DNA of 64,000 bases from Archilochus colubris (taxonomy: Eukaryota > Chordata > Aves > Apodiformes > Trochilidae): assembly GCA_023079485.1 (NCBI GenBank), contig CM041083.1, positions 158,294,552 through 158,358,551 of the forward strand. Reading direction: 5' to 3'. Of this stretch, positions 35,881 to 46,056 are shown one piece after another. The notes beneath the pieces are model-generated. The model saw only the letters and a list, made by a program, of their open reading frames with translations. It was not told the DNA's origin and ran no database searches. Each line of letters starts with the position of its first letter. The stretch's first letter is position 1. The position numbers and the translations under genes are program-made.

Positions 35881-36310
35881 CTAAAAGCTCAGCAATCTTA
35901 TTGCCTTCTTCTACAGGGCCGGGAAGGTTAGTATGAGAATGGACATGAATCACAAAATAAGGAGCAGTGCAATGATTTAACAAATACTGAAGCTTCTTTA
36001 GCAAGGCAAAAGACGGGAATTAGCAATCTCACTTAGATAAGCACCTTCCATCCTACTGACAATACCTGCTACGTAGGCAGAGTTAGGGACAATATTAATA
36101 GCTTGAGAAAAACATCTGAAACATCTCACGACTGCTGCTGGCTCTGCTCTCTGGGAGGAGCCAGCACTGTTTGAATATCATTTTGCCAATGCCCCTGCTT
36201 GTCCCTCCAGACAATGACTGATTTTCCAGTTTGGCCTGACCCATCTGTAAATAAATTTAAGGCCTGTCGTAGTGCAACAGAGCTGACATTAAGATCTAAC
36301 GCAGGCCCTA
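35881..36310 (-). pseudogene. ERV RNase H remnant
   Basis: The minus strand reads LFTDGSGQTGKS near 36240, the first catalytic-Asp motif of RNase H, and later HVHSHTNLPGP near 35935, the closing motif. The segment between contains frame disruptions. Confidence 0.65.
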
Positions 36311-36323
36311 AGTCAACCAGGGA

Positions 36324-37110
36324 TTAAAAAAAACACTGAAGAGAGAAATTATTACTTAGGCACCCATTAAAATCAGCCAGGGATGGTTGTAAGAGCCAAT
36401 TGATTTTTTGCTGTGTAAAAGGTAGAAAAATAGTGGCAGGGTCACAACGCATCAAAAATAGTAAACGGGAGTGACTTTGCTCTATCACCATGGCTATGAG
36501 CTCCTGTCTAGTGACAACAGTCTTTGCAAACTGATGGGATAAAAAGACCCCTGCCAGAACAATTAAGGGGTTTTTATTCCCATTGTAGTCTCTGAAGGTC
36601 ATTGAGAGTTCGCATGCTTGCTGCAAGCTTTATTTTTTGCAGAACATTTTTTTTATTTTATTTTGTATCCTTCAACCAAGATACTGCCATGGAGCCATGT
36701 TTCAAATTTTTTCAGGTGCGACATAAAGTCCTGCTGTTTGTATGTTTGTAATAACTGCTGTAACAGCATCATCTACTTGCTTTTGCTTTTTTGCTGCTAT
36801 CAAAATATCGTCCATATAATAATAAATGACTGTACTTGGAAACTGGTCTTGTACCTTGGCAACGAAGCATTGACAGATGGTGGGACTGTTATGCATGCCT
36901 TGAGGCAGGACCGTCCAGTGATATTGATCATGAGGGGCTGAGGCATTTATGGAGGGAACAGAAAAGGTAAAATGTGGAGCATCCTGAGAATTCAAGGGTA
37001 TTTATTGTAAAGAAGCACTCTTGTAGGTCTATGATTAATAGTGACCAGTCCTGCGGTATCATTGCCGCGGAGGGTACACCAAGTTGCAGCGCCTCACGGG
37101 TTTTATTACC
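36324..37110 (-). pseudogene. ERV reverse transcriptase, frameshifted
   Basis: The minus strand shows a palm motif WSLLIIDLQECFFTI near 37040, then after a frameshift at about 36985 the block YHWTVLPQGMHNSPTICQ and YYYMDDILIA (36702-36995). The connection region continues at 36324-36626 (LTRQ-like and LPFTQQKINWLLQ motifs). The amino-terminal fingers and the upstream protease are not recognisable. Confidence 0.8.
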
Positions 37111-37624
37111 GCAGGGCAGACCTTGTAAGAGCCTCCACTTCCCACTTTTTTTTTTTAATCCCTAATATTGGGGTATTCCAGGGTCTTGTGGAGAGGAGGA
37201 CGTGACCTGCATGCAGTTGTTCAGGGCTGGGAGATGATGCAGCTTCCCGTTTGACAGGGGCCACCTATCCACACAAACCTGGGTCGTCCACCCAAGGGCC
37301 GGAGCGTGCGTGCTGCGTGCCAGCAGCCCCTATTAAAAACCCGCCCCCAGTTTCAAACCCCATTGCGCAAGACAGTCTCTGCCCCATAAAGTAGAAGGCA
37401 AAGGCAAAACAAACGTCCTGATTGTAGCCAGCTCCATAAATCAAAAGTTCATAAATCAAAAGTGGAGCTTTGCTTTCTCGAGGGGCCGTGGCGCCACAGA
37501 ACCACCACCCCCCCCCAGCGCCGCACCAGGCGCCCGCTGAGCTGAGGCGACTACGGTGCCGTCCGCACCACTACGGGGAATACCCATAAGAGACGCCGTA
37601 CCGTGAGTCAGAGAATGGCGCAAT

Positions 37625-38023
37625 TTACGTTGCAGCAGCGGCCTCAGGTGGTGTGATCGTTAGGAGCAGGACATCTTGAGGCATTCCAGTGGAAACAAAA
37701 CTGGCTTCTCTCCGGATTTTAGAGTCCGTTCTAAAATACATGAGCTGGGCGATCTTTTCGCCTGCTGGTACAGTACGAGGAGGACTATGGGTCCAGAGCA
37801 TTATCTGTATTTCACAGGTTAAACCAGAATCAATCAGTCCTGGAAGCACAGGGGGCTTGCCTAGTAACAGAGTTACAGACCCATCAACAGAGATCTCCCT
37901 CATGCCGTTCCTCAAAGGTCCACAAATGCCAGCAGGGACAGTCTGTACTCTGGTGTTACTAAGTTGGATTGTGTGAGAGGCAGCCAGGTCCAGCCCTGCA
38001 CTCCTGGTTCTGCTGGCACACAA
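37625..38023 (-). CDS. ERV dUTPase domain, open reading frame
   Basis: 132 codons without a stop. Trimeric dUTPase motifs are visible in order: SAGLDLAAS (motif 1), PGLIDSGLTCEI (motif 3, with the conserved Asp) and PAGEKIAQLM (motif 4). The frame overlaps the end of the gag frame, as expected for a gag-pro arrangement reached by ribosomal frameshifting. No protease signature follows. It is part of a defective element, so expression is doubtful. Confidence 0.7.
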   Translation of the reverse strand: MCASRTRSAGLDLAASHTIQLSNTRVQTVPAGICGPLRNGMREISVDGSVTLLLGKPPVLPGLIDSGLTCEIQIMLWTHSPPRTVPAGEKIAQLMYFRTDSKIRREASFVSTGMPQDVLLLTITPPEAAAAT

Positions 38024-39620
38024 TCAGCTTCCACTGCCAGCGCCTCTTGAGGGGCTGCTCGTGTCATTGCCCCCCATCTGCTCTTCCCCTGGTTTCGATG
38101 AAGAGGGAGGGGGCATCCGTCCTTATCAAACTTTGAGCGGCAGACACTGGCAAATGCTTTCCTTTTCTGCAACGGGGCATATGCCAGGCTCTTTTTTTGT
38201 TTTGTTAGCCTGTGAAAACGGATTTTTTTGTCTAAAATGAAATGGCCCTGTTTTCTATGGGAATAACAGGGACCCTGTTGCAAGTTTAGAGCCGCAAAAG
38301 CCTCAGCGAGCAGAGTTGTGGTGTGCGAAATGGACCCGACATTCTGGCAGGCCTTCATCATTTCAGTGATAGTAGGATTCTGGCCTTGCAAGGGGCTCAA
38401 TATTTTCTGACAATCAACATTAGCATTTTCAACTGCGAGCTGTTTAAACAGTATATCACGGGCCTCTGTGTTACGCAATTGTTTCTCAAACCCCTCTTTC
38501 AAATGGTCTAAGAATTCCGTGTAAGGTTCAGTCGCCCCCTGCCTTATATTAAGGAAAGAAATGAGTGGAGATCTCTCCTCTGGAAACCTTCAGGGCTAGT
38601 CTGGTGAGCTGAGCAAGCCCCTCAGGTGGGATGGTGGCTTGTGCCGAGGGCGCTAGAAAGCGTCCCTCACCTGTTAAGGCTTCCATGTCCACATGGTGCT
38701 TCCCTGAGGTAACGCCAGATTACGCAGAGCCTGGAGGTTCGCACGGTCTCGCCGTTCCATGACAAAGATCATAAACTGCGTAGGGGTCATGATAATATGG
38801 GTGAGAGTTCTCCAGTCATAAGGAGTAAGAAAACAGGAGTCTGCACTTTCCTCCAGCAGACAGATTGTAAAAGGAGCAGACAAGCCGTTCTCTTTAACTG
38901 CTCTGTGCAGCTCTTTTATGGCCTTGTAACTGAGAGGCTTCCACTTAGAATTTTGCTGATTGGGGCTATATATCACAGGAATGGTTTGCAGTTTGACTAA
39001 ATCCCCCATGTCTTGGGCTTTCTGCCGCACCACAGCCCAGCGATCACAGGGATCAGGGGAAAAGAGCTCCGCCTCCTGCTTTGGGTCTGTCCCTCATGGA
39101 GCAAAAGGATCATCAAAATGCTCTGAGGGCATCTCCTGTGGATCTAACACCACTGTGCCAAAGACAGGGATAAGCTGATCCCACACCTGGTCAGGGTCGG
39201 CGGGATTGGTGTCACACTTCAAGGCTGCAGTCTCATCAGACTGTGGCAACTGGGCTGCTTCTGATACCGCGGAGCAGTCGGTTAGGAGGCTTAGAGCCCA
39301 CGTAGCTTTTTAAGGCTTCATAGAGCGTTCTCCAGGGTCCCAGCAACGTATTAGCAGTTTTGTCATACCACGTTGCTAGATCCTACAATCGGACCCTGAT
39401 TTTGTCCCACATCTCTGGATTGTATACGTTCTGTGTGTTCAAGGAAGGCTCCTGTTCCTTGGCCCATAAAAGCAAATGCTTCAAGTCTCTGCTGTCTAAA
39501 TCCCTTGTTTTCCCAATATATGTCCAAGCACAGTTAAAACATTGTTCTGTTCCCTTGTAATATAACTCCCCATTTTTGTTCTCAGCTGCTTGCCTCCTCT
39601 CCTGCAGTGAGGCAGTTGAT
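37950..39620 (-). pseudogene. ERV gag, broken
   Basis: On the minus strand: a matrix-like part near 39300-39600 (LLLWAKEQEPSLN) with an in-frame stop; capsid amino-terminal domain at 38674-39033 (PLSYKAIKELHRAVKENG, LTPYDWRTLTHI); capsid carboxy-terminal domain with the major homology region (EGFEKQLRNTEARDILFKQL) at about 38400-38500; and a nucleocapsid with only a degenerate zinc knuckle (CYSHRKQGHFILD, lacking two of the usual Cys). Frames are discontinuous between the blocks. Confidence 0.78.
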
Positions 39621-39754
39621 AGTGTTCACCAAAATTTTCTCTCTCTCACAGATCCCTTAAGTTCAGCCAAGATTTGCCGCTGTTCTGGATGATAAACTGC
39701 TTTATTCTTGTCTGCTTTGTTCAAGTCCTGATTTGGGTGACATTTGTGGCGCGA

Positions 39755-40029
39755 TGAAACACGGACCCAGTGTATCTCCAAACTGAGACAATCTGAATCA
39801 AAGTTTATCAAATCACAAGCTGCATTTTATAGCTGAGCGTCCCCCCCATTCCCCACCCCAGGGTCCCCCTCCCAAATGTTCTCTTGTATTCTTCCACAGC
39901 CTTCTTGTAACTTTCCATCTTCTTCTGTGCAGGCAAAGTTAGTGCTCTTATCAGCACAAAGCACATCTGCTCTACTTATCAAGCACAGCTCCGCTCCTCT
40001 CCCACAGCTTGTTAGGAATCAAAGGATAT
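39755..40029 (-). repeat. 5' LTR of the ERV
   Basis: This matches the LTR at 34440-34730. Its outer end (AAAGGATATATAAC) has lost the clean CA terminus and runs into a TA-rich stretch, so the boundary and target-site duplication cannot be fixed. Confidence 0.82.
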
Positions 40030-41105
40030 ATAACATTGGTTATATATATATATATTTAATGTTTTTTTCTACTCGCAGGAGTCAAGCTAAATTACCTAGA
40101 TTTGTATTTTTTGGATTTTAATATTAAGAAGCATCTTTTGTTTCCAGGGGAAGGTCCCACTGTTTCCAAAAAGGGTGGATTTTTACTCCAACAGGTTTCC
40201 CCAGTGTTCTCCTTTCTGTGTGATTCAGTGAGTTTCAACAGAACTTATATAAGCACCCAGCAGCCTACTACTTTTTGTGACTGAGGAAGTTCGGTTTTCT
40301 CTTTCTTATGTATCTTGGGTCCTGCTGGCAATACTTGGTAGGCCTTTGACCCCACAAAACCTTTCCAAACATGACATCCAAAACCCAATATAAATTTCTA
40401 AAAGTATTTAAAAATATTATCTGTTGGGTCCCATCAGATGAAGCCAGCACTCAGCCAACGCAAAGCTCATTCTGGTAGGCAGGTAACAGCAAACACTGGA
40501 AGGTGACTGTGTTATCTGAAGGAGCTATGGTTCGAAAATCTCAGAGTACTGCACAGTCAAAGAAATTCAGCTCCACATTTCTTGCCATAAACCTTAGCCT
40601 GTCCATTCAGCCACATTTAACACTTAAGGCCCTTCATGGGGGTCATGCCTTATGAGGTATTCTGTAGCTGTCTTACACATTGTATGTATAAATAGTTAAC
40701 TGTCTCCAACACAAAAATGAATAAAACATTTATGACTGTGAGACACAATCCAGTGTCAGAAAGTAAAAATAGTTGATAAATTTACCCATTATTACATCCC
40801 CAGATGAAATCCGATTCTCCTCACTGGAGAAAATCATAGACAAATAAAAAGAGAAAGGAAATGAGAAAGAAACTAGATGAATTGAAAAAAAATAGGGGAA
40901 AAAAAAGCAGTTAAAGGAGGAAGTTAAAATAACCAAAGCCTTGCAGACAGCCAAAGTATTCTCACTTGCATAAATCATCAGGGAGATGCTCAGAGAAGAT
41001 AATTCTTCTGAAGAGATCTTGCTTCAAACCAGACATTATTTTAAGCCCAGAAAATGAGAGCTGTCTCAGAGACAAGCACTGCAAGCTGGGTCTTTGCCCA
41101 AGATT
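40030..41105. other. Spacer between ERV and array unit B
   Basis: AT-rich sequence starting with a (TA)n tract at about 40037-40056. I found no homology to the downstream flank of copies B or C here, and no gene. Confidence 0.45.
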
Positions 41106-41168
41106 GTTGAACAGTCTGTATGAACAGTTCCTTCCCAGGAGAAGGTTCCTTCGTTGCTTTTTGAAGGT
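41106..41168 (+). repeat. Segment shared with the middle of the inter-gene spacers
   Basis: TTGAACAGTCTGTATGAACAGTTCCTTCCCAGGAGAAGGTTC...TCGTTGCTTTTTGAAG recurs at 49703-49773 and 61718-61788. At about 41168 homology switches from that spacer segment to the segment that starts unit C at 53211, marking a rearrangement junction. Confidence 0.7.
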
Positions 41169-41479
41169 CCCAGCAGCTGCAGGGGAGGAGCAATACAGAA
41201 AATATGGTAATTTTCATTAGTAAGTAAAGGAAAGCTGCAAGCATTTTGGAAATGAGAATGTAGTGTGGAATTTGACTGACAAAGGGGTGCTCCAGTTCCT
41301 TTTCAACACAAAGATATCCTACCATCTCAAACAAGAGCAAGTCCTAAGTAAGCAGGTATTTTTAAGGTGGAAAAAAGCAGATGTAACGAAATGGAGAAAA
41401 ATAAATAAATTTTAAAAACACTGTTTCTAAAAAAAGACTATTTTTTGGGTCCAGTATAGACCCTTAACATATACTTCTG

Positions 41480-41850
41480 CAGTAATAGGTTGGAGAACAA
41501 GAGGGAGATGGCCTCAAGTTATGCAACAGGTTTTTTTGATCTGCTCCTTGGAAACATTTTTTCACCAACAGACTTTTCACAAAAAGTCTTCCCAAGCAGG
41601 TGCTGGAGTTGTCCTTGGAGTTATTTGAAATGCGTGTCCCTGGTGCTCAGGGATATGGGTTCGTGGTAGACAGGGCACTGGGCTGGATGAAGCCAGTTGG
41701 ACTTGATGATCCTCAAAGTCTTTTTCCAGCCAACATGGTTCTAAAGCTGATCAGTTTAAAGCTGTCCCTGATCAGTGCAGGGTGATTGGACTACGTCACC
41801 TTTAAAGGTCCCTTCCAACCCAGTGCATTCCATTGGTTCCACGGTTCCAT
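41480..41850 (+). repeat. CR1-like 3' sequence upstream of copy B
   Basis: GGAGAACAAGAGGGAGATGGCCTCAAG, a stretch resembling the CR1 coding tail (LELSLELFEMRV), TTGGACTTGATGATCCTCAAAGTCTTTTTCCAGCC, then a second tail GGTCCCTTCCAACCCAGTGCATTCCA. Possibly two nested CR1 ends. The gene's promoter may lie within or just after this element. Confidence 0.75.
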
Positions 41851-42091
41851 GGTTCTGTTTTCCAAGGGCTCTGTTGAGCCATTGGGGTCCCAGTGGTGAC
41901 ACCCCTGGCAACGGGCACAGTGCCTGCAGAGGGAGTGTTGTGCAGGCAGGGAGCAGCACTGGTGAGAGCCACGCTCTAGCCCCGCAGCTCTCTGGCATCG
42001 CGACGCCCTTGGCAGCCTCGCTTGGGCCATTGGGCACTGCCCTCAGACCACCAGTGTGTCCCAGGCAAGGCTTTTTCCCAGTGCGTTTAGG

Positions 42092-45000
42092 ATGGGACAG
42101 CTGAACTGCAGCCATGGCTCCAGGTAGGCTCCCCCTGTGACCCGGGAACATGCCAGCATAGCCCTTGGGGCCCCGCAGCAGCTGCCTCCCTCATGCCCGA
42201 CACCATCTGCTCTGCAGGAGCAAGCGGGAGCGCGTGCCCATCCGCTCCCTCGAGGTGCTGCTCCGCCAGCGCGTGAGGGTGACCCTGGGCCGTGAGACGA
42301 GGGAAAGGGACCTCTTCCTCTTGAGCGATGTTTTGGTCATCGCCAAGCCCAAGTAAGGCTCCTGGAGCCCATCTGCCTTTGCTCCCAAGCCCTGCTCCTG
42401 GCACAGGGCACAAGGGCAGGGACAGCCAAGGAGCAGCCCCGGGGCCCCTGGCACCCTGCTGGGGGATGCGCTCATGGCCATGCCCATGGCAGGAGGATGC
42501 CAGAGGGGAGCCCCCGGGCTGGGCTGCCTCTGGGTCACTGCTTGTGACTTTTCTTTGCAGACGTGGCGGAGCCCCACGCCCCAAGCTCGTCCTGGCCCTG
42601 GACCAGCTCCAGGTGCTGTGTGGCAGCACAGGGGCAGCCGGGGACGGAGCTCAAGAGGAAGAAGGGAAGAACAGCAACTCCCTTGTCCTCACCTGGTCCC
42701 ATGGCTCCTGCATCGTCACCTTCCCGTGAGTCTGGCTGACATGTCCTGCCCCACAGGGCTTTGTCATGCCTCTGTGGCCTTCCCCACGGGATAGGGCACC
42801 CGCCCCTGCCCCCAGCCTGCAGGTGCAGTGGGACACTTGGGCTGTTTCTTTCTGCAGCTCCTGGATGCTGAAGGAGCTCTGGGTCAGCGCCTTCCTTGGG
42901 TAAGCTCTGCCTGGCAGCGAAGCCTTGGGTGGACGTGGTTACGTCCTGGGGGGGAAGCTCCACCGGCAGCTGTACAAAAGACTGCTCCTTGCTCTGGGGA
43001 CAGATGCCCCCATGCCTGTGGGCAGCTCTTGAGTGGGCAGAGCTGGCTGAGCTGCTTCACGTGGCTGTGGGACTCCAGCTTACTCCCAGCCCTGTCCTCA
43101 CCACTGTCACTGCACTGTGCTGCACTTCTGGGTGCCACCTGTCTGCTTCTTGGGAGTGCTCCCTGGGCTGGCAGGACAGGGAAAAGGTGTGTCTCACACA
43201 GCTCTTGGTCTGCCTCTTGCCCATGCACAGTATACCAGAAGAAGGAGAGGGACCCAAGGTGACTCAGCTGCCCTCCATCAACCTCCTGCTGAAGGTGCTG
43301 AGTGGCCTCAATGCTGTGAGTGTCCCTCCTGTCTCCCGTCTCTCCCCAGGAACTGCTCCATCCCCCGCCAGTGCTCTGGTTGCATTGCTTCTCACCTTCT
43401 GCTCTCTTCTCCTTGCCCAGGAGAAGACACTCAACACCAGCAGGCTGGAGAGGCTGCTGGAGGAGCAGGCAAAGGTCTGGATGGGTTGGGGAGGGATGTC
43501 AGCTGTCCCCACCTCTCTCCCACACAGGGCCAGGGACTGATGAAGTTCCCTGATGGCCCTTTCTGCTCTGGGGCTGCTCGGTGAGCACAGCACATTTCTT
43601 GCAGGCTGATGCAGAGCAGCAGCCACCTCCCATGCCCTCTGGCAGTGGAGGGAAAGACGATCATGCGGCTGGTGAGTTTGGAGCAGACAGACACAGGGTG
43701 GCCCTTCTCTCCACGGCCCCATCCCCACGGCCCTGCAGCAGCAGCAGAGAGCTGCCCAGCCAGGCCCCTTCTTCCCAAACGCTGCCTCTCCCCTGCCCTT
43801 GGTGGGGGGTGGGAGGAGAGGGCTGAGAGAGGCTCTGGGATCAGCACTTCCCAGTGCTTCTCCTCCAGGGCTCTTTGCTCTCTTTCCCTTGGCAGCAGGC
43901 GGGAGCCGCAGGAGGAGGTGGGGGCTGCCCCGGCTCTTTGGGCGGCGAGGGACCTCGGCCGCTGCAGAGGCGCCCAAAGACAGCAGTGCCTGCCTGGCAG
44001 CCCCAGGCTGGGGCTCTGGCAGCAGTGCTGCTCTCTTTGGGCAGCCCTTGGCAGCTCTCTGCAGCCAGGATGGCACGCTGCCCCAGCCCATCCAGGTGAG
44101 CAAGCCTGGCCAGAGGATCCCCATCCATCCCTCTGGCTCCTCTGCAGAGGTGGTGTCCCCAACGGAGGGTACCAAGATTTCTCCTGCCCCCGGTCCCCCC
44201 TCCAGCCATCTCTCCCTCTTAGCCCAGTGCAACCCAGCCAGAGCTGCCCAGCTCTGTTCACACTCGCTCCTGCCCCTCAGGAAGGTTCCCCTGCTCCAGG
44301 GCCTGTCTCCAGCCCAGCAACTCTCTCCTCTTTCCTCTTCTCTTCTCTCCCCTGCTGCAGGACCTGCTGGCTCTCCTGCACCAGCAAGGGCCATCCACGG
44401 AGGGGATCTTCCGGCTGGCGGCCGAAAAGCGTGCCTGCCGCCAGCTGAGAAAGGCCCTCGACAGCGGAGCAGAAGTCCCCCTCGGGAGCCATCCTGTGCA
44501 CCTGCTGGCTGCCATCTTGAAGGTGAGCCCTGATGAGATGGCGCCCAGCAGCTCCTGACTCTTTGGATGCTGATGGGCACCTGCCAGAGCTGCAGCCAAA
44601 GCTGGGAGCCTGCTCTGAGTCGGCCAGAGCACTGGGGATGCCGCCTGTGCTCCCTCCGGGCAGCGATGGCCAAAGCCTCCGCCTCAGCCACAGCCCTTGG
44701 CATTGCAGGACTTCCTCCGCAACATCCCCTCCAAGCTCCTCGAGGAAGAGCTCTACGAGGAGTGGATGAGAGCCCTGCAGAAGACCAGCAGGCAGGAGGG
44801 GCTGGCAGCAATGAAGGAGTGAGTGTAGAGAGCAGCCTGCCTGCTCCCTCCACAGGGACTGCAGAACGGGGGACTTGCCTGGAGAGCGATGGCCTCGTGG
44901 CCAAAGCTGTGTTTTCTGTCAGCCACCTCTTCTCTTGCTGCTGTGGGCTGGGGGTGTGGGGGAAGGAGCACAGGGCTCAGGGAAGCCTTTCTCTCCTGGC

Positions 45001-46056
45001 ACCTATTCCCAGAGGCAGTGGGGCTGCTCCAGGCAGGGATTGCTGGCAGAAGAGCAGGGAGGGCTATCTCAGCGAGGTGGTCTCTCTGCTATAGCCCATG
45101 CCTGGCCAGGGAGCCTTCCCTTAGCCGCTCCTGGCTGAGATGAGGCTGGGAGAGTTGTGTGGCTGACGACATTTCCTTTGGTCATGTTGTGTTCCTGCTC
45201 TCTCAGGGTGGCCAGCAAGTTGCCTGAGGCCAACCTCCAGCTCCTCAGGAGCTTGCTGGCCCTGCTTGGAGACATCAGCAGGAATGCAGACACCACCCGC
45301 ATGACTGCTGGCCACCTGGCCATCTGCCTGGGGCCAAGCCTCCTCAGCCCACCCCAGGAGCAGACCCTTCCCCTGGATGTGCTGCTGCAGGTGACAGGGA
45401 AGGTACGTTGTGTTTCCCAGGCAGCCCCAGGCTTCTGGGCACACCTGAGCTTGGCTGCTGAGAGGCACCTGGCTGCCTCCTCTCTTCAGGAAAGGCTGTG
45501 TTGGAGCTGCTACTCAGAGCAGCCCCACAGCTGCAGCTTTGTGTTCAGAAGCCAGGTGAGCAGGGATGGGAATGGCATTTTCAGATAGATCCTGTAAACC
45601 TGGAAACCACTGCTTTTTTCCATGCAGGTGATGCAGCTGGTGGAGTTCCTCATTGACCACCACAGGGAACTCTTTGAGGAGGCTGCTGCACTGGAGGCAG
45701 AAGGAGAAACATCAGAGGTATGTGAGGTTCCCAAACAGCATGACAGGAAAAGCCTCCACCCTCAACAAGTGGGCCTGCTGCCCCAGGGACAAGCGAGAAC
45801 ATCCAGCAGCCTGCAGCTCTGCACAAGTGCAGGTTGATAAGGCTGATGCATGTTAGCCATCACACTTGGTGGGGTGATCCCACTGGAACTGACTCGGCTT
45901 AGCTGAGCAAACTCATCCAAGGGATCTCTGTGTTAGGCAGCAGTCAGGCAGGTAGGTCCTCCCTAGCTCTTAACTTCAGCACTTCCATTGCAGGTGCCTG
46001 CACTCTCCTCAGAAAGCCAGCATGTGGAGAGTCAGGCACCACAGGAGACTGGGTGA
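42092..46056 (+). CDS. Copy B: TAGAP/ARHGAP20-like PH-RhoGAP protein, intact, 466 aa
   Basis: Thirteen exons: 42092-42123, 42218-42352, 42561-42725, 42858-42899, 43231-43315, 43421-43474, 43605-43671, 43896-44095, 44361-44522, 44709-44818, 45207-45402, 45628-45717, 45994-46056. Phases agree throughout (1,401 nt), with GT/AG at all junctions; the exon 6 donor (GTCTGG) is weak. Residues about 11-125 form a PH-like domain (RERDLFLLSDVLVIAKPK; closing helix KELWVSAFLG). Residues 126-239 are a low-complexity linker with a basic RRRRWGLPRLFGRR patch. Residues about 240-446 are a RhoGAP domain: LFGQPLAALC, arginine finger GIFR (Arg278), LLAAILKDFLR, and MTAGHLAICLGP, where His387 replaces the usual Asn. 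The GAP domain looks closest to TAGAP; the PH-first layout resembles ARHGAP20. It should stimulate GTP hydrolysis by a Rho-family GTPase at membranes; the target is unknown. Introns are short (94-388 bp) and GC-rich. The initiating exon is the least certain part. Confidence 0.85.

Larger units (their letters stand above)
34440..40029 (-). mobile_element. Decayed betaretrovirus-like endogenous retrovirus (ERVK-type), minus strand
   Basis: Two LTRs in direct orientation flank about 5 kb of internal sequence. Read on the minus strand, the order is gag (matrix, capsid, degenerate nucleocapsid), a dUTPase domain, reverse transcriptase with YMDD, RNase H, integrase, and a short env-like remnant. 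A dUTPase between gag and pol is typical of betaretroviruses and ERVK-like elements. Several reading frames are broken by stops or frameshifts, a recognisable protease and the start of RT are missing, and env is nearly all deleted. The element is therefore defective. It lies at the 3' end of the copy A pseudogene, antisense to it, and is absent from copies B and C. Confidence 0.88.

Noticed and set aside
43609..44533. Long plus-strand frames of 244-279 codons through introns 7-9 of copy B
   Set aside because: They merge exons 8 and 9 with GC-rich introns. Consensus splice sites and matching phases favour the spliced model.
43264..44904. 546-codon minus-strand reading frame across copy B (and 424 codons at 55408-56682 in copy C)
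   Set aside because: It is antisense to the PH-RhoGAP exons and introns, Pro/Ala/Gly/Arg-rich, and explained by high GC content; the length differs between the copies and no domain is seen.
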